Source: Glycine soja (lineage: Eukaryota > Streptophyta > Magnoliopsida > Fabales > Fabaceae). Taken from it: a DNA stretch of 64,000 bases. The notes under the pieces were generated by a model, which saw only the letters and a list, made by a program, of their open reading frames with translations, made no database searches and was not told the DNA's origin. The number at the start of each line of letters is the position of its first letter. Within the stretch, counting starts at the first letter, position 1. The position numbers and the translations under genes were made by a program. The stretch covers positions 35,302,411 to 35,366,410 of the forward strand of contig NC_041004.1 in NCBI RefSeq assembly GCF_004193775.1, read 5' to 3'. This document shows, one piece after another, positions 1 through 12,900 of this stretch.

Positions 1-570
1 ATTAATGAACAGTGAAATGAAAGCTGAATAAGTTACCTCCATGTGGCCAAAGGCACGATGTTTCCAGATTGAAAATGGTCTAACTCCTTGAAGGATTCCA
101 CCGCGGTGGGTTTCGGTGCTCGAATTTTGGCGCGACCTGGGTGAACTGAGTTGATGTTGTCTCGATGATGACGATGATGCGGGAGTTGTCGCGGAGGTCA
201 GTTTGCGGCGAGTGGAAGGGGTCGCCGTTATCGGATAGCAAGGAGGAAGGAGAGGTGAGTGGGGCACCATTGTTTCTTCTCTCTCCCCGGCTCGAAAATG
301 GAAGAGTCAGGGTATAGAAAAAGTAAGATATAGGGTTTTTAAGCTAATCCACTTATAACGTGTCACGTCATCATAGAGAGAGAAAAATACATGTTTTCAA
401 AGACAATCTTTTAAAATCGCTGTCGTAAAACATTTTTTAAGCTGGTTTTCAGAGACCCGTCTTTAAAAAGTTATAAGTATTTACGAAAATGCCACTATTT
501 TAGTTACTACATCATTTTTCATACAACCGACATAAAAATAGTGTCGTAGAAGGCCTCTTTTCTAGTAGTG
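1..570. mobile_element. Terminal part of a CACTA (En/Spm) transposon, cut by the window edge
   Basis: The block ends in TCTAGTAGTG at 561-570, the reverse complement of the CACTACTAGA terminus of plant CACTA elements and a match to the right end of the complete element at 27675. Inside it, 517-550 carries subterminal-like sequence with GTCGTA and CGACA motifs. The GC-rich part at about 90-300 may be a captured fragment or 5' leader, but I recognise no protein in it. The other end is outside the window, so orientation and length are unknown. Confidence 0.65.
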
Positions 571-574
571 TGGG

Positions 575-727
575 TGGCCTTCAGGAAAGTTTCCTAGAAA
601 GCGTGTGAGTGGGCATATAACACCCCAATCGAATCACACCAGAATGAGAGGGATCTAGAGACTGTGCAGGTATGAGATTGTACAACTGACCTTCTGGGAA
701 GTTTCCGGGAAAGCGTGTGAGTGAGGA
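575..727. repeat. Pair of diverged 40-bp direct repeats
   Basis: Positions 575-614 and 688-727 are two imperfect copies sharing AAAGCGTGTGAGTG and the preceding AGTTTCC, about 113 bp apart. Such arrangements occur in LTR or leader regions of plant retroelements, but no LTR boundary or coding domain is visible here. The open frames across the segment look like chance. Confidence 0.5.
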
Positions 728-1120
728 CAAAGCATGCTGAAAAGTCTTGTGTTGGTTTATGGGAACAATCATTGATCTTAAAATCAGCTGAAGCAGATTG
801 TCAAGGTCTCGAAAAGGACTACCAATGAAGGGTTATGACTGGTAGAGGATTTTGACCAACGAGAAGTTGAGTGAAGTGTCACCGCGTGAAATGCTATAGA
901 GTGAGAGCTGCCAAGAAGTCAAAAATAGCTGCTCATAACTTGATTACAATCTTTGAAAGAATTCATGCAAAGTGCAATGAATAACAAGCTAAAAGCCTAA
1001 GAATGATTTACTCTCTGTCACATCAAAACTGCTCCAATTCGTGTTGAGATCCCTCTTCATTCGCACATCAGGTTTTTATAAACTACTATGGGCTTGGGCC
1101 TGACCTGACTTCCTCGATTG

Positions 1121-1320
1121 GTTAAACGTGGGTAATGCCTCACTTAAGCGAAACCCTCTAGATTGGAGCAATATAGTTATTGTATCTCCTCGCTTTAGTG
1201 TGAATAATGCTTCACTTAAGCGAGACCTTCTTATTCCTTTCAAGACATCTTTTAACTTTCTTCGCTTAAGTATGAATAATGCATTACTTAAGCGTGAACA
1301 GCGCCTCGCTTAAGGCAGGC
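1121..1320. repeat. Degenerate 72-bp tandem repeat with CGCTTAAGCG palindromes
   Basis: The motif AATGCYTCACTTAAGCG starts at 1134, 1206 and 1278, a regular 72-bp spacing, and further CGCTTAAG motifs follow to about 1355. The short ORF at 1128-1313 is made of this repeat and has no recognisable domain. It is probably part of a decayed retroelement. Confidence 0.6.
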
Positions 1321-2573
1321 CTTAAAAAGTTTTAGCTTTTTCCTTTCCTTGCTTAAGCAAGTAGATCTCCCCTGGTAATTTCTTACTTAATTTTTTGCAA
1401 AAAAAAACTCCACAAAAACATCAAGAAATCCAAAAAACTAACAAAACAACAATCCTACATGATAATTCCTAATTTATCCTATTTTTTTAGTTAAAACAAG
1501 GCTCGATGTATAAAAATGCTAGATAATTAATCGCCTCAAATCATGTGTGAAATTAAAGCATATTTGACGACTATCAATTTTCGTTGAGTTTCAAGTAATG
1601 CCGTTTTCAAACAAAGGCAAAAAAAATTATTCATGATTTTAGAAAGGATGTTTAATAATTCAAATCCAATTAATTCCATAATTTTGAAATTTAAGTTAAG
1701 AGAAACTATAATAGTAGCCAGGGGTGTTACAAAAATTGCAAAGACTGTCAAAATTTCAAAGGTTGGGTTATAAAATAATAATCCACTTTTTCTTGAAAAA
1801 TCCCTTCACAAAATAATCCAAATTTAACATATAATAAGAATATATATTTTTCAGAGGGTAAAAATGAATGTTTAAATAAATCAAATAAATAAAATTAGAA
1901 AAGGAATAAGGTTGATAATTTTGGGAGCAAGAGAGTAAGACATTTTTAACTTCATAATATTAGGATAAGGGTAACTCTTTTTATAATAGACGTCATAAGG
2001 TGCTAACACATTTCATATGAATAATTGATTGCCAATTCCTTTTCTTAGCTCAAGATTGCATCTCTATAATTGCATTTTTTAACCCTTTTGGTCAAGATTG
2101 TCTAAAGTCACCTAACATTGTTATATTCAAATACTTTAAAATGGTTACAAAATTAAAACTAATAGTGTAAAACTACTAAATTAAAAGGGAGAGTTATTAT
2201 AATTATATGAACCAAAAGAGTAATTAAATTTAAAATAAATATTATAAATACTATAAGAAAAAAGATTATATATACTATATTTTACAATAAATTTATTAAT
2301 TTTTACAATAATTACATAAAAAAATCATACCAATAATTATTTGTAACAACCCAACTTCATTACAAGTTTATTATACTAATACAACCCCGATACTTTAAAG
2401 TCCTATGAAAATACGTAAGATATGCAAGCATTCGATCGCATAATATCCATTACCATAACATAAAAGAGTTAAGCCTTGTGTCTTTACAAAACTAAAAAGA
2501 GCCATAAGATGAAAAACAATGTCTTAATGTTTGTTGACATGGCTTTGCCTTTTTATGGGCACAACTTTTCAAA
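1321..2573. other. AT-rich intergenic sequence downstream of the cyclase gene
   Basis: I see no coding exon, RNA gene or transposon terminus here. The segment is rich in A/T runs. Its right end, just below 2574, should hold the 3' untranslated region of the minus-strand cyclase gene; candidate AATAAA-like signals are too common in such sequence to choose one. Confidence 0.5.
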
Positions 2574-3894
2574 TTAAACTTCAGTGGATGGCAAGGGAAC
2601 CAACCTACGATATTCAGCTAGAGCCCACATTGGATAAATATTTCTGTACATTGGGTAATGCAGCATGCACGTTCTATTGAATACTCCAGTGAGTTCCTAG
2701 TAGAAGTAAGTCATAAACAACAATTATAAATAGAAAAAAAAAATCATTAATCTGAAGAATCATTGCTTAAAAAAAATTAATAATAGACATTTTGCATCAT
2801 TTTTGTAAATTAAAAATAATCAAAATATTAAAGTTTGTGTTTGAAGTTTTGTTTACATAGGAAGTTAAAACACATAATCCAACTCTCATATCAACATCGA
2901 ATTGAAATATATACTCCTTCCCATCTTAGATATAAGAAGAAAAAAAATATCATTTTGTTGGTCTCAAATCTAAAAAAATCTCAACTAATTTTAGGTTATA
3001 AATATTCCTAATCTAATTGAAATATAATTTTAGTTTCAATTATTCTTTTTTATTCATAATACCAAATTCTAATTGTAACGAAGGATAACTTAGGAAAAAA
3101 AATTAACTTTTAATTGAAATTGATGTAATTTAATATGAATAATTAGCATGAAATAATTTTTCTCTTATATTTAAGATCGGAGGAAAAATTTGTTAGGAAT
3201 TGAAGGTATATATTGTATAAAGTTCAATCTCGTTGACCTTTAAATTTTGTATTGGCCTACTTTTTTCTTTACTACAATCTACTCCTATATTATAAACTCC
3301 AATATATAATTTGAATAGTAAAACTCTCCATTAAACATTTTCATTTTTCAACATTCTCTCTTTTTTCTGCTTTCAATGTGTATTTCAGACACTATTAATT
3401 CTTTCAGCTAGCCAAACCTTTTATCTTTTGACTATTCCAAGCTACTATCTTTAGTTCCTTTACATGTATATTTTACTTAAAAGAAGAAGGGTTATACATT
3501 GGTATAGTGAAAAAATTTACACAATCATCCATGTATAATAAATTTGTTAACTTTTAAAATAATTATCTTAAAATAATTCAAACGATAATTTGTATTTAAA
3601 TAACTGTGTAAAAGAGTTTTACATAGCATTAAACTCTTTACTTATTAGTCGTCCATCTTTTTTTTTTTTAAAAAGTCCTTTTTTATCTCTACTTCTAAAT
3701 TGATTTTTAATAAAGAAATTACCTATAATTAAAAATAACCTGACAATATAATTTAAATTTTTCTTTTTAAATCTAAAAAGGTTTTCTAATGTTTAGTTCC
3801 TAACCTTTTTACGATTTGTTTTTAGTTCCAAATTTTTTTTTTGCTGGTAAACATTTAGACCCTTTTTTAGGAACTATAAACATAGTGACCCAAT

Positions 3895-3967
<73 letters not shown>

Positions 3968-6900
3968 ATAAAGATATTTAGTATTTTATTGTGATTTTTA
4001 ATTATGCTATAATTTATATATTTAAAAATTATTTATTATGAATTTTAATAATATAAAAAAAACATTTATTTTGTACAACGCATAATTACTAGTTCAACTA
4101 AATTTATTGCTCAATAAGTTTATTAAATAAGAGACATTATCAATATCAAAGGATTGATACGTACCTGTTGAGGCCAATCACCCTCTTTCAACTGAGAATT
4201 GATGAGCAATTTTGCAGCACGGTGAAGAGAAGTAGTATCTCTCTCTGCCTATACATAGGAATTTAAAGATGAATAGGGGGCCGGGGTGGACTTATTATAA
4301 GATTTATGGTACTTAGAACAAAATTTTAAGCATTTTGAAATTTAAATAAGGATGTAGCGGACCTATAATCACACACACACACACATATCAAAAGCAAACC
4401 TGTCCAGCAAGAATTAGACCCAAAAGAGCCCAAGCAGTGTGCACAACTGTTGATCGACTTCCTTCAAGAGGTACATATATCTGAATTGTTTTCATTTAGT
4501 AAGACATTATTACTACTATTATTATTAATTCCTAGTGAAAGTGAAGAACATTAAGTATTTACCATGGCCATTCAATTACAAACCTGTTTTGGGCATGAAA
4601 GATAACTTTCTCCCCACCCACCATCCTCTTTCTGTGTTGAAAGTAGAAATTTAACGCCTTTGCGAATGGCAGCACAATTAGTGTAAGTTTTACCCGCCGC
4701 TGCAAGACCACGAAGTGCAAACCAAGTGCCATAAATGTAGCAAACTCCCCAACTTCCATACCATGAACCATTAGCTGTTTGTGTATCTTCAAGGAATTGA
4801 ACTGCATTGGCAATGGAATTCTTTATCTCTTTCTCCCTATGCCTTGGATATAGCTTCTTAAACAAAACTAAAGCTTGAATAGCAGATCCAGTGCACTCAG
4901 CATAATCATGTTCAACCACAATGTTCCCTAAAAATTCTGTGGGATTGAGTATCTAAAAAGTAATGACAAAATTGATTAGTTTATTAATTAATGGATGACT
5001 TTTTTTTATCGGTTAATGAATATGTACTTGTTGCATGCATTATTAACTTATATAATACTTACTTCCAACCATTCTTGAGTTCCTGATGGTTCCCATGCTG
5101 CTAAACCACCTTTTCTACTCTGCAATAATTAAGAGAAAAAAGAACCACAGTTGCATCAAAAGTAAATATTCTAGTAGTAAAAGTAAATCAAACATCAATT
5201 ATTAATGTCGTCTGCGCTAACCCCAACTTCCCAATGATAAAAGATTAAACAAAGAGAAGGACCATCAATTGATTGATTTATTAATTAATTAAAAGCATAT
5301 GACCATGAATTTAGGAGAAATACAATATGGTACCAAACAAATTTCACGAATCTTGAATAAATGATGTGGCATTGGATTTGAGACAGGGAGTCTATCATAT
5401 CAACATATGTCAGCTATTAGCCATTAATTTATAGACAACTTACTATAACATATTTCATAATATTAAGTATTTATCTAAATTGTCAGAAATTGAGATCTTT
5501 CCTCAAATTATATTAAAAGTTGCTTGTGTAAGAAATAACTAGTTGTAGGCTAATGGTGTTAACATTTGCAAATTTCTAAATGAGTAAATATTTTTTACCT
5601 CGGAGGGGTAATTTTTGGAAATATTATCAAAATGAGTAAATATTTTTTTAAAAATTATTTAAATTGGGGTAAATCATGTTTATGAAACATGACTTCTAAA
5701 TGGAAGTTGTATACTATTATGTGACTTTTGGATTTACTAAGTAAACAAGATTTTCATTTTTTTTTACGAAGTTGTGTTTTACTTTTACAACTTTTATTTG
5801 TTTTTATTTTTTATTCTAAATATCTTTAACAGTTTTTTTACAGAGTTCATGCCGTAAAACCCAAGGTTGCTTTATTTTTTATTATTTTATTTCATTTACT
5901 GAAGTTGTCATATGAAACACCAATTTCTTTTATATTTTTTTAAAAAATAATAAAAACTAAATTAAAGAAAATTACAAAAGCTACATTTATAATTTTTTAT
6001 TTATTAATTGAAGTCGTGTATGCATATATTAAGTCATGCTCACACCCATGACTTCTATTAATTTTTGTTTTTCATTTATTAAGTGAATTGGTGAATCTTT
6101 ATGTTTGCAATGAATTCATTTTATTTTTTTATAGACCTAATGTATCTTTCACGGAAAATAATTTTGTTATCACTAAGGAAAAAACTCTCCCTCCTAGTAT
6201 TTAATGTAGATGTATGCCAAAAACTCAAACTTAAAACCTTTGATTAAGTTAGGACAATCCCGTGCCAGTTCGTCTACGCATTCGATGGTAAATGAATTTG
6301 TTAATAAAGAAAAAGAAAGAAAAGTGGTATAAATTTTATAAAACTAACTTCAAAAATTAAAAAAAAAATAAAATGAAAGAATACTTATTGTGTACAATAA
6401 TGGCCACTCATGATCCTTTTAAAAAAAAGGTGTGCATTGATGACCACTCAAATTAATTTAACTTGTATAATAATAAAAGAATTATCTAAAACTTGAACTC
6501 AAAATCCGGATTAGGAGGATCAAATCTAGTAACACTCGAACCAATAATTTATTTAAATTTGAATAATTTTTTAAAATTATCCATTTTGATATATTTTTCT
6601 AAATTACCCTTATAGGGTTAAAAGAAACCTAAAATGAGTAATGATTGTTCTATTTCTGTGTCCAATCAAGGGCTTTAATTTTAATAGCTAGCTTTTGTAT
6701 TTAAGCAACTTGCAATTACACTTTTAGTGTATGCTATTCATATCGTAACAATTTTATGTTTCTATATTTTTTGTTTGATGTTGTTTTCTTCCAAATCGTT
6801 TTGTGTTCAATTTTCTACCAAAATTTAATGTTACTTACTTGAAGTGACAATAGGATATTGACTGAATCATATAACCTTTGAGGTTCCATCTTTTCTCCTA

Positions 6901-9900
6901 CAATCTCTGATGGCAATATGGATAGAAGTAGACAACACTAAAAAAAAAAAAGCTAAATTAACATATATTTGTAGTGATTGATAAAGCTTATAACAAATTA
7001 AGTTGTTTATGAGCTAAGTTAGTTACATTCAAAGTTTCTGCCGTGCAATCAGAAACTTGCCATCCCTGATCTTGATCAGAGAATGTCCAAGACCCTTTAG
7101 AAATATGACGATACATACTCTTAAAATCTCCTAAAGGGTCATCCTTCACCTGTGAAATAAGAGTGTTAGTTCATTACTGCTATGTAAAGCTAGCAAATTA
7201 CATATTAATCAATAATCTAATGAACACTAAATTCGTCGTCCAATTTAAATATGCATTTTAATTCGAATAATATAGTTATGCTAGTTTTAATTAATATTAT
7301 TAGTTAGCTGGTAAATTAGTTAGTAAATTGATTACTTAATAGGTTAAATCACTCTATAAATAAGACCCAAGTATATTTTGAATATTTCCAATTAGTGAAT
7401 TGTATAACTTAAATAAACTAGGTTCATTGGGGAATTTACACTCCTTAACTAGAAGGAGAATTATGATTTTTTTATATGCTTGTAATAAAAATTAAGCAAA
7501 CCTGAGTCTTCTTGATGAAATCATGTGCTTTTGCAAGTGTAGGACCAATTTCCTCCATTAGGTTAGTGGCAAGCAAAGCTTGAATAACCAAACTAGCATC
7601 CCATCCTTGGCTACCAAAACTCTACATTATATAGGCAAGTGCATTAATTAATTAAGGAATATATCCCATTGGTTATAATAACACACACACGTACCTGCAT
7701 GGCCATTCCATCTTCAGAAACCCATAAGTAATCTGGAACCCTTGCAAGATGCTTCTTGAAAGCATCTCCATTTGGATCTTCCACCCAACAAGCAAGCATA
7801 TATAAAGCCTAAAATATATACATGTTAGTTACATATTTGAATGAATTTCATTTTGAAGAGGAAAATAAAAGGTTCATCTTTTTCTCATAAGGCTAAAAAA
7901 TATAAATGCATTATTGTTGTGATATAACTACCTTTTCCACACACCCAATGGTTATGTATCGACTATTTTCATCTTCGTAAAGGATATGCTTCATTGTTAC
8001 CTGAAGGGCCTTTTCTCTTACTAGCTTGTTGAAAGGCCACCGAGTAAGTAGTGGCTCAATAAATATGTATAAACTATCCCATACCAGGTCTTGTATCAAA
8101 GAATGAGGATGATAACGATCTTCCTGTGATAGATAGAATTGATTTTTCAGTTTTGTGATAAAGAGATAAAATATTTACATACATGTACACATTCTGATTG
8201 ATTAAAGAATGGCTCTCACCTTTGCACATTGGTTACGTGCTTTCTTCCAATTAACCTTTTCATACGGTTGAGTAAAGAGCTCTTCTCTCAATTGTAAGAT
8301 AAGTGGTGTGATTGGACCCACAAACCTCTTCCCATATAAGTAAGACATAGGTAGATATGTCAATCGACAGTAACACCAGATTTTAGCTACAATAATTATG
8401 GTGAAAATGAGATTCAATGATTAAACATTGCATATTTAACAATTTAAATATATATCATTCTATAAAGAGTGACAAAATAAAATAAAATTTACTATACATG
8501 GATGCATAGGAAGAAATGAAGGAAGAACCCAAAACTCTGGGGGCACTGGTTTGCTTCCATACCAATCATATACCCCAAGAATCTACAATAGTTGGCCATT
8601 AAATTAGTAACATACATACTAGTTTTGTTAGTTTGTGTATTTATATTTATATTAAAATGAATAATACCGAAAGCCAAGTTTTTCCCCATGATGGTATGTG
8701 TGTTACACCACCATGATCATGAATCCATTTTCTTGCTCTAGCACAAGCATTGTCATGACCTCCATTAGGGCCTTCTCCAAGAACTCGCATACATATATAG
8801 TTTAGTGCAGTACAAAACATGTTGCTGTGACCCTCAATGTGTAGTCCCCATCCTCCATCTTCATTCTATAAATGAAAGCGTAAAATGGACAATATTAGTT
8901 ATTCATTATTGTTGCAATGAATTTTTTAAAACTTCATGATTTAGCAAATACAACTTTTAAAAAAGAAAATGTTACAAGTTAATCATGCTTGATTGGTAAT
9001 ATGTCGTGAATTGATACGTATACCTGGTGATAGTACATGTAACGAAGAATTTCTTTTTTATACTCTTCGGGGAATACTGAATCAAGATGTCCTGTAATGT
9101 ACATACAAAAAACCTGCAATATGTTTTGAACAAATTAATAAAAGCTAATATTGATTAATGTATATATGAGTTCATAGGAACTTAAGTGCAAATCAAATTT
9201 TCAACAACACATTTGTTACTTAAAATTTGAAGTCATTAAATAAATAAGTTGAATTTGAACTGGATGTAACTCAATTCGATTAATCACGAACCCGGTCGAT
9301 ATATATTATTTATTTGCTTGTTTTCTTTTTTATCAAGATGTAAAGGAACTACATCAAAACTTCACGTGGAGTCAACAAAAGAGGAAGGAAAACATTGATA
9401 ACAAAAAGAAAGAGAAAGGACCCTGGTGACGAAGACATTACTAAAAAAACAGCTTTCTACATCGCTCAATTAACATCGGTTATAGCTAAAACCGATGTTA
9501 ACGAAAGCGCGGTGGCATTTTTGTAAATAAGTAGACTTAGTTAACATCGGTGTTAACTACTCCATAGTAACATTGGTTATTTTAATAACCGATGTTACTA
9601 TGGAGTAGTTAACATCGGTTTTGGAAAAACCGATGTTAGTATGTCATTGTTAACATTGGTTTTGTAAAAACTGATGTTATCGAGTTGATGTTAACATCGG
9701 TTTTATTATAACCGATGTTACGTAGTTGATGTTAACATCGGTTAGTTTTAAAAACCGATGTTGTTATCATTATAAATTAAACTTCTGAAATTGCACAACC
9801 CGCGCTTGAACCCTATCGTTCTTCTTCTTTCTCCTTGCGCTTGAACCCTATCATTCTTCTTCTTTCTCCTTGCGCTTGAACCCTATTGTTCTTCTTCTTT

Positions 9901-12900
9901 CTCCTTGTGTCAAAGTCACCTGCGCTTCCGTGACTGCAACCACATTGTGGAGATCGTGTTTGTGGAGATCGTCTTTGGCACTTATCCATTGAGGTACGTC
10001 CTTTCGTTTTAACATTAGGCGTTCGTCGTTTTAACATTAGGCGTTCGTCGTTTTAACCCAGGGCTTTATTGTTGTTTCTCCTTCTGCCTTAGTTCGTGTT
10101 TGTCGCAAACTGGGCTGCGCTTCCGTGACTGCAACCACATTGTCGAGTTCGCGTTTGTGGAGTTCGTGTCTACGCTTCCATCGAAGGTATGTCTCTGTTG
10201 TATGTTAATGATGAAAATCCATTGTTCAATGGTGTGTCTTTGTTGTGATGTTTCGAAACCTTAGTTAGGCACAAAGGGTTAATCGTAACTGAATGTGTAG
10301 TGATTTAGGACCATATGTAACTGCCTTAAGCAGTTATTGCAGAATAAATTATGGAGTAACAGCAGGGGGGTTAGACAGTTTTTAGTGGGTTTTCAGGAAG
10401 GGAGACATGAGGCTGTCAAAAATCAATATATTATATATAAAGATTAGTACTAGGTGTACTGAAAATAAGATAGGAATATAAGGCAAAAAGAGCCTAAACC
10501 CCACTAGGGAGAAACGGTAGATAGGACAACTTACAAAGCAAACCCAACCCCTTTAAGAAAAAGCCTCCTTCAGATTAGTTGACCAGAAATTAAAATGTGA
10601 TTGGAAACCCTTCTCCACACACTTGAGCCAGGACCAGGTGTGGAATAGAGCCTCATCCATGACCTTTTCTGGATTAAAAGGATGATTATTGAAAATCATG
10701 TCATTTCTGTGATGCCAAATGGACACTGACAAAGCTATCCAGACAAATTCCCATCTCTTGACTGTGTAGGTTGACCTATTCCACTGAGAGAATTGCAGAA
10801 AATGATTCTTTGGGTCAGTGGGGAAGGGACCCACTCTATTAACCCATCTCATAGGCTCCCACCAGAGACTCCTAGTCTTGGAACAGTTGAAAAAAAGATG
10901 ATTGACAGATTCTTCTTCAAGGTCACATAAGGGGCAACTATATGTATGCAATGACACTTGCCTCCTTCTAAGATTATCCCTAGTAGGGAGCCTGTTCTTG
11001 AATAATCTCCATGAAAAAGCACTAGCTCTTGGGGGAATTTTCAGACTCCACATGATGTTAAGAACCCTGTCCTCAATAGCACTAGCATGACCCTCCTGCA
11101 GCACTTTGTAAGCAGACTTTGTGGAATATAGGCCATTAGGATCAGACTTCCAACAAAGGAAATCCCTGCTGGAGTGATTGATGTTGCCTGACTCGATGTC
11201 AGCTATAAAATCAGCTACCATGTCAATTTCATGGTCAAAAAAGTTCCTTCTCCATGTTAGCTTCCATTCCCATCTCTCTTCCACAAAATTCCCCATAGAA
11301 TTAATTGAGGAGGCCTGCTGATTGCTTATTAAAAATAGAGTGGGATTAATTGAAGGGGCACATTCCGAGGCAACATTACAGTCAACCCATAAATACTGAT
11401 ATATCCTCCTATCAATGGCTTCGATTTTTGTTTCTTGGATACATAGAACATCAAGATTGTTGGTCAAGGTCATTTTTCTGATGGCTGACCACTTGACACC
11501 ACTACCCAACCCTCTAGAGTTAAAGGATAAAATATTCATGAGTCAATATTGTCCTTTCCCAACACAGTTGTTAAATCTGTTGTATGTTCACTAGCAACCT
11601 TATCAGTCTCAGGGACAAAGCTTTGATTTACACAGAGGGTTTCAGGGACAAAGCTTTGATTTACATATTGAATTTCATCCAAATTTTTGACAAGTCATTG
11701 TTACTTCCATGAATATTGATATTGTATCATGCTTAATTATATGCATTTGCTTATTCTGATCATTGTGTGTTGTGTGATTATTTCTTCCATGCAGGTACAT
11801 GATTCCTATTTGTTGTAAGAGTGAAATGATGGGCAGCAGCACCAACTGAGGTGAGTTTATATTTCCTTTTTTTTGTCTTTATCTTTGTTAGTTTGTTATA
11901 TAGTTTTTATTTTATATGTTTGAGTTTTAAATGTGTAAAAAATAGAAATAGAAAGGTCTGGTGATTGCTTAGGAATTCCTTACTGTTTCATGGCATTCCT
12001 TTTGAACCTCAAAAGGTGCTTATGACGGCCTTTGGTTAAATTTCTGATTATATGTATTGGGGTCCTTGTGCTGGGTTATTGTTGGGTTTGTTTTTCTTTT
12101 TGGAAGGTGGCACTTTTGTGTCTTGTATCTTTTATTTTCAGTACCTATGGTATTGTTCTGTTTAATAATTTTTTTTTGAACTGCAAAGATAATTTATATT
12201 GATAATTAGAAGTACCAGTGGTACTACAGATTACAAAGACACTTTTTTTTTTTGCACAGCAAAAATCAATATATTATGTATGAAATTCAGTACTAGGTGT
12301 ACTGAAGATAAAAAGTTAAAAAGCAAGACAATTACAGTCTGCATCCCATTAGGAGAGACCGAATATAGCCCACAAAAATACAAACTCATCCCCTCTAAGA
12401 AAGAACATCCTTTAGATTGGTTGACCAGAAATTAAAGTGTATTTGGAAGTCCTTCTCCATGATAACTTCCATTCCCACCTACCCTCCACAAAATCTCCCA
12501 TATAATTGATTGACGAATTCTGCTGTTTACTTATTAAATATAACTGGGGATATTTTCCTTGGAGAGTACAGTTGTCCTCCATCCATTTATGCTTCCAGAA
12601 ATTGATGCTGGACCCCTTTCCCACTCTCCATTTTAAATTATCAGTTAAGCATTCATTGTGATGTTGTTGGAAGATACTCTTCAAATCCTGCCACCATTGG
12701 GAAGTGAAATTCCTCCTTCCACCACAAATCAACTCCTTCCACCCACCATACTTAAAGATTAAAATTCTAGACCAAGGCTGGTCTTGATTGTTAGCCAGCT
12801 GCCACCCCCATTTGCCAAGTAAAGCCGCATTAAATTTTTTTTTTTGAAAAGCAAAAGATAATTTATATATCAATCATAATAGGACACAACAGCACCAGAA

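Noticed and set aside
581..772. 63-aa minus-strand frame near the left edge
   Set aside because: It lies across a diverged direct repeat of retroelement type; no domain or splice support.
1536..1751. 71-aa hydrophobic frame in AT-rich DNA
   Set aside because: Phe/Ile/Asn-rich composition expected by chance; no signal, neighbour or domain.
4559..4813. 84-aa minus-strand frame overlapping a cyclase exon
   Set aside because: It is a shadow of exon 13 in another frame and has no domain.
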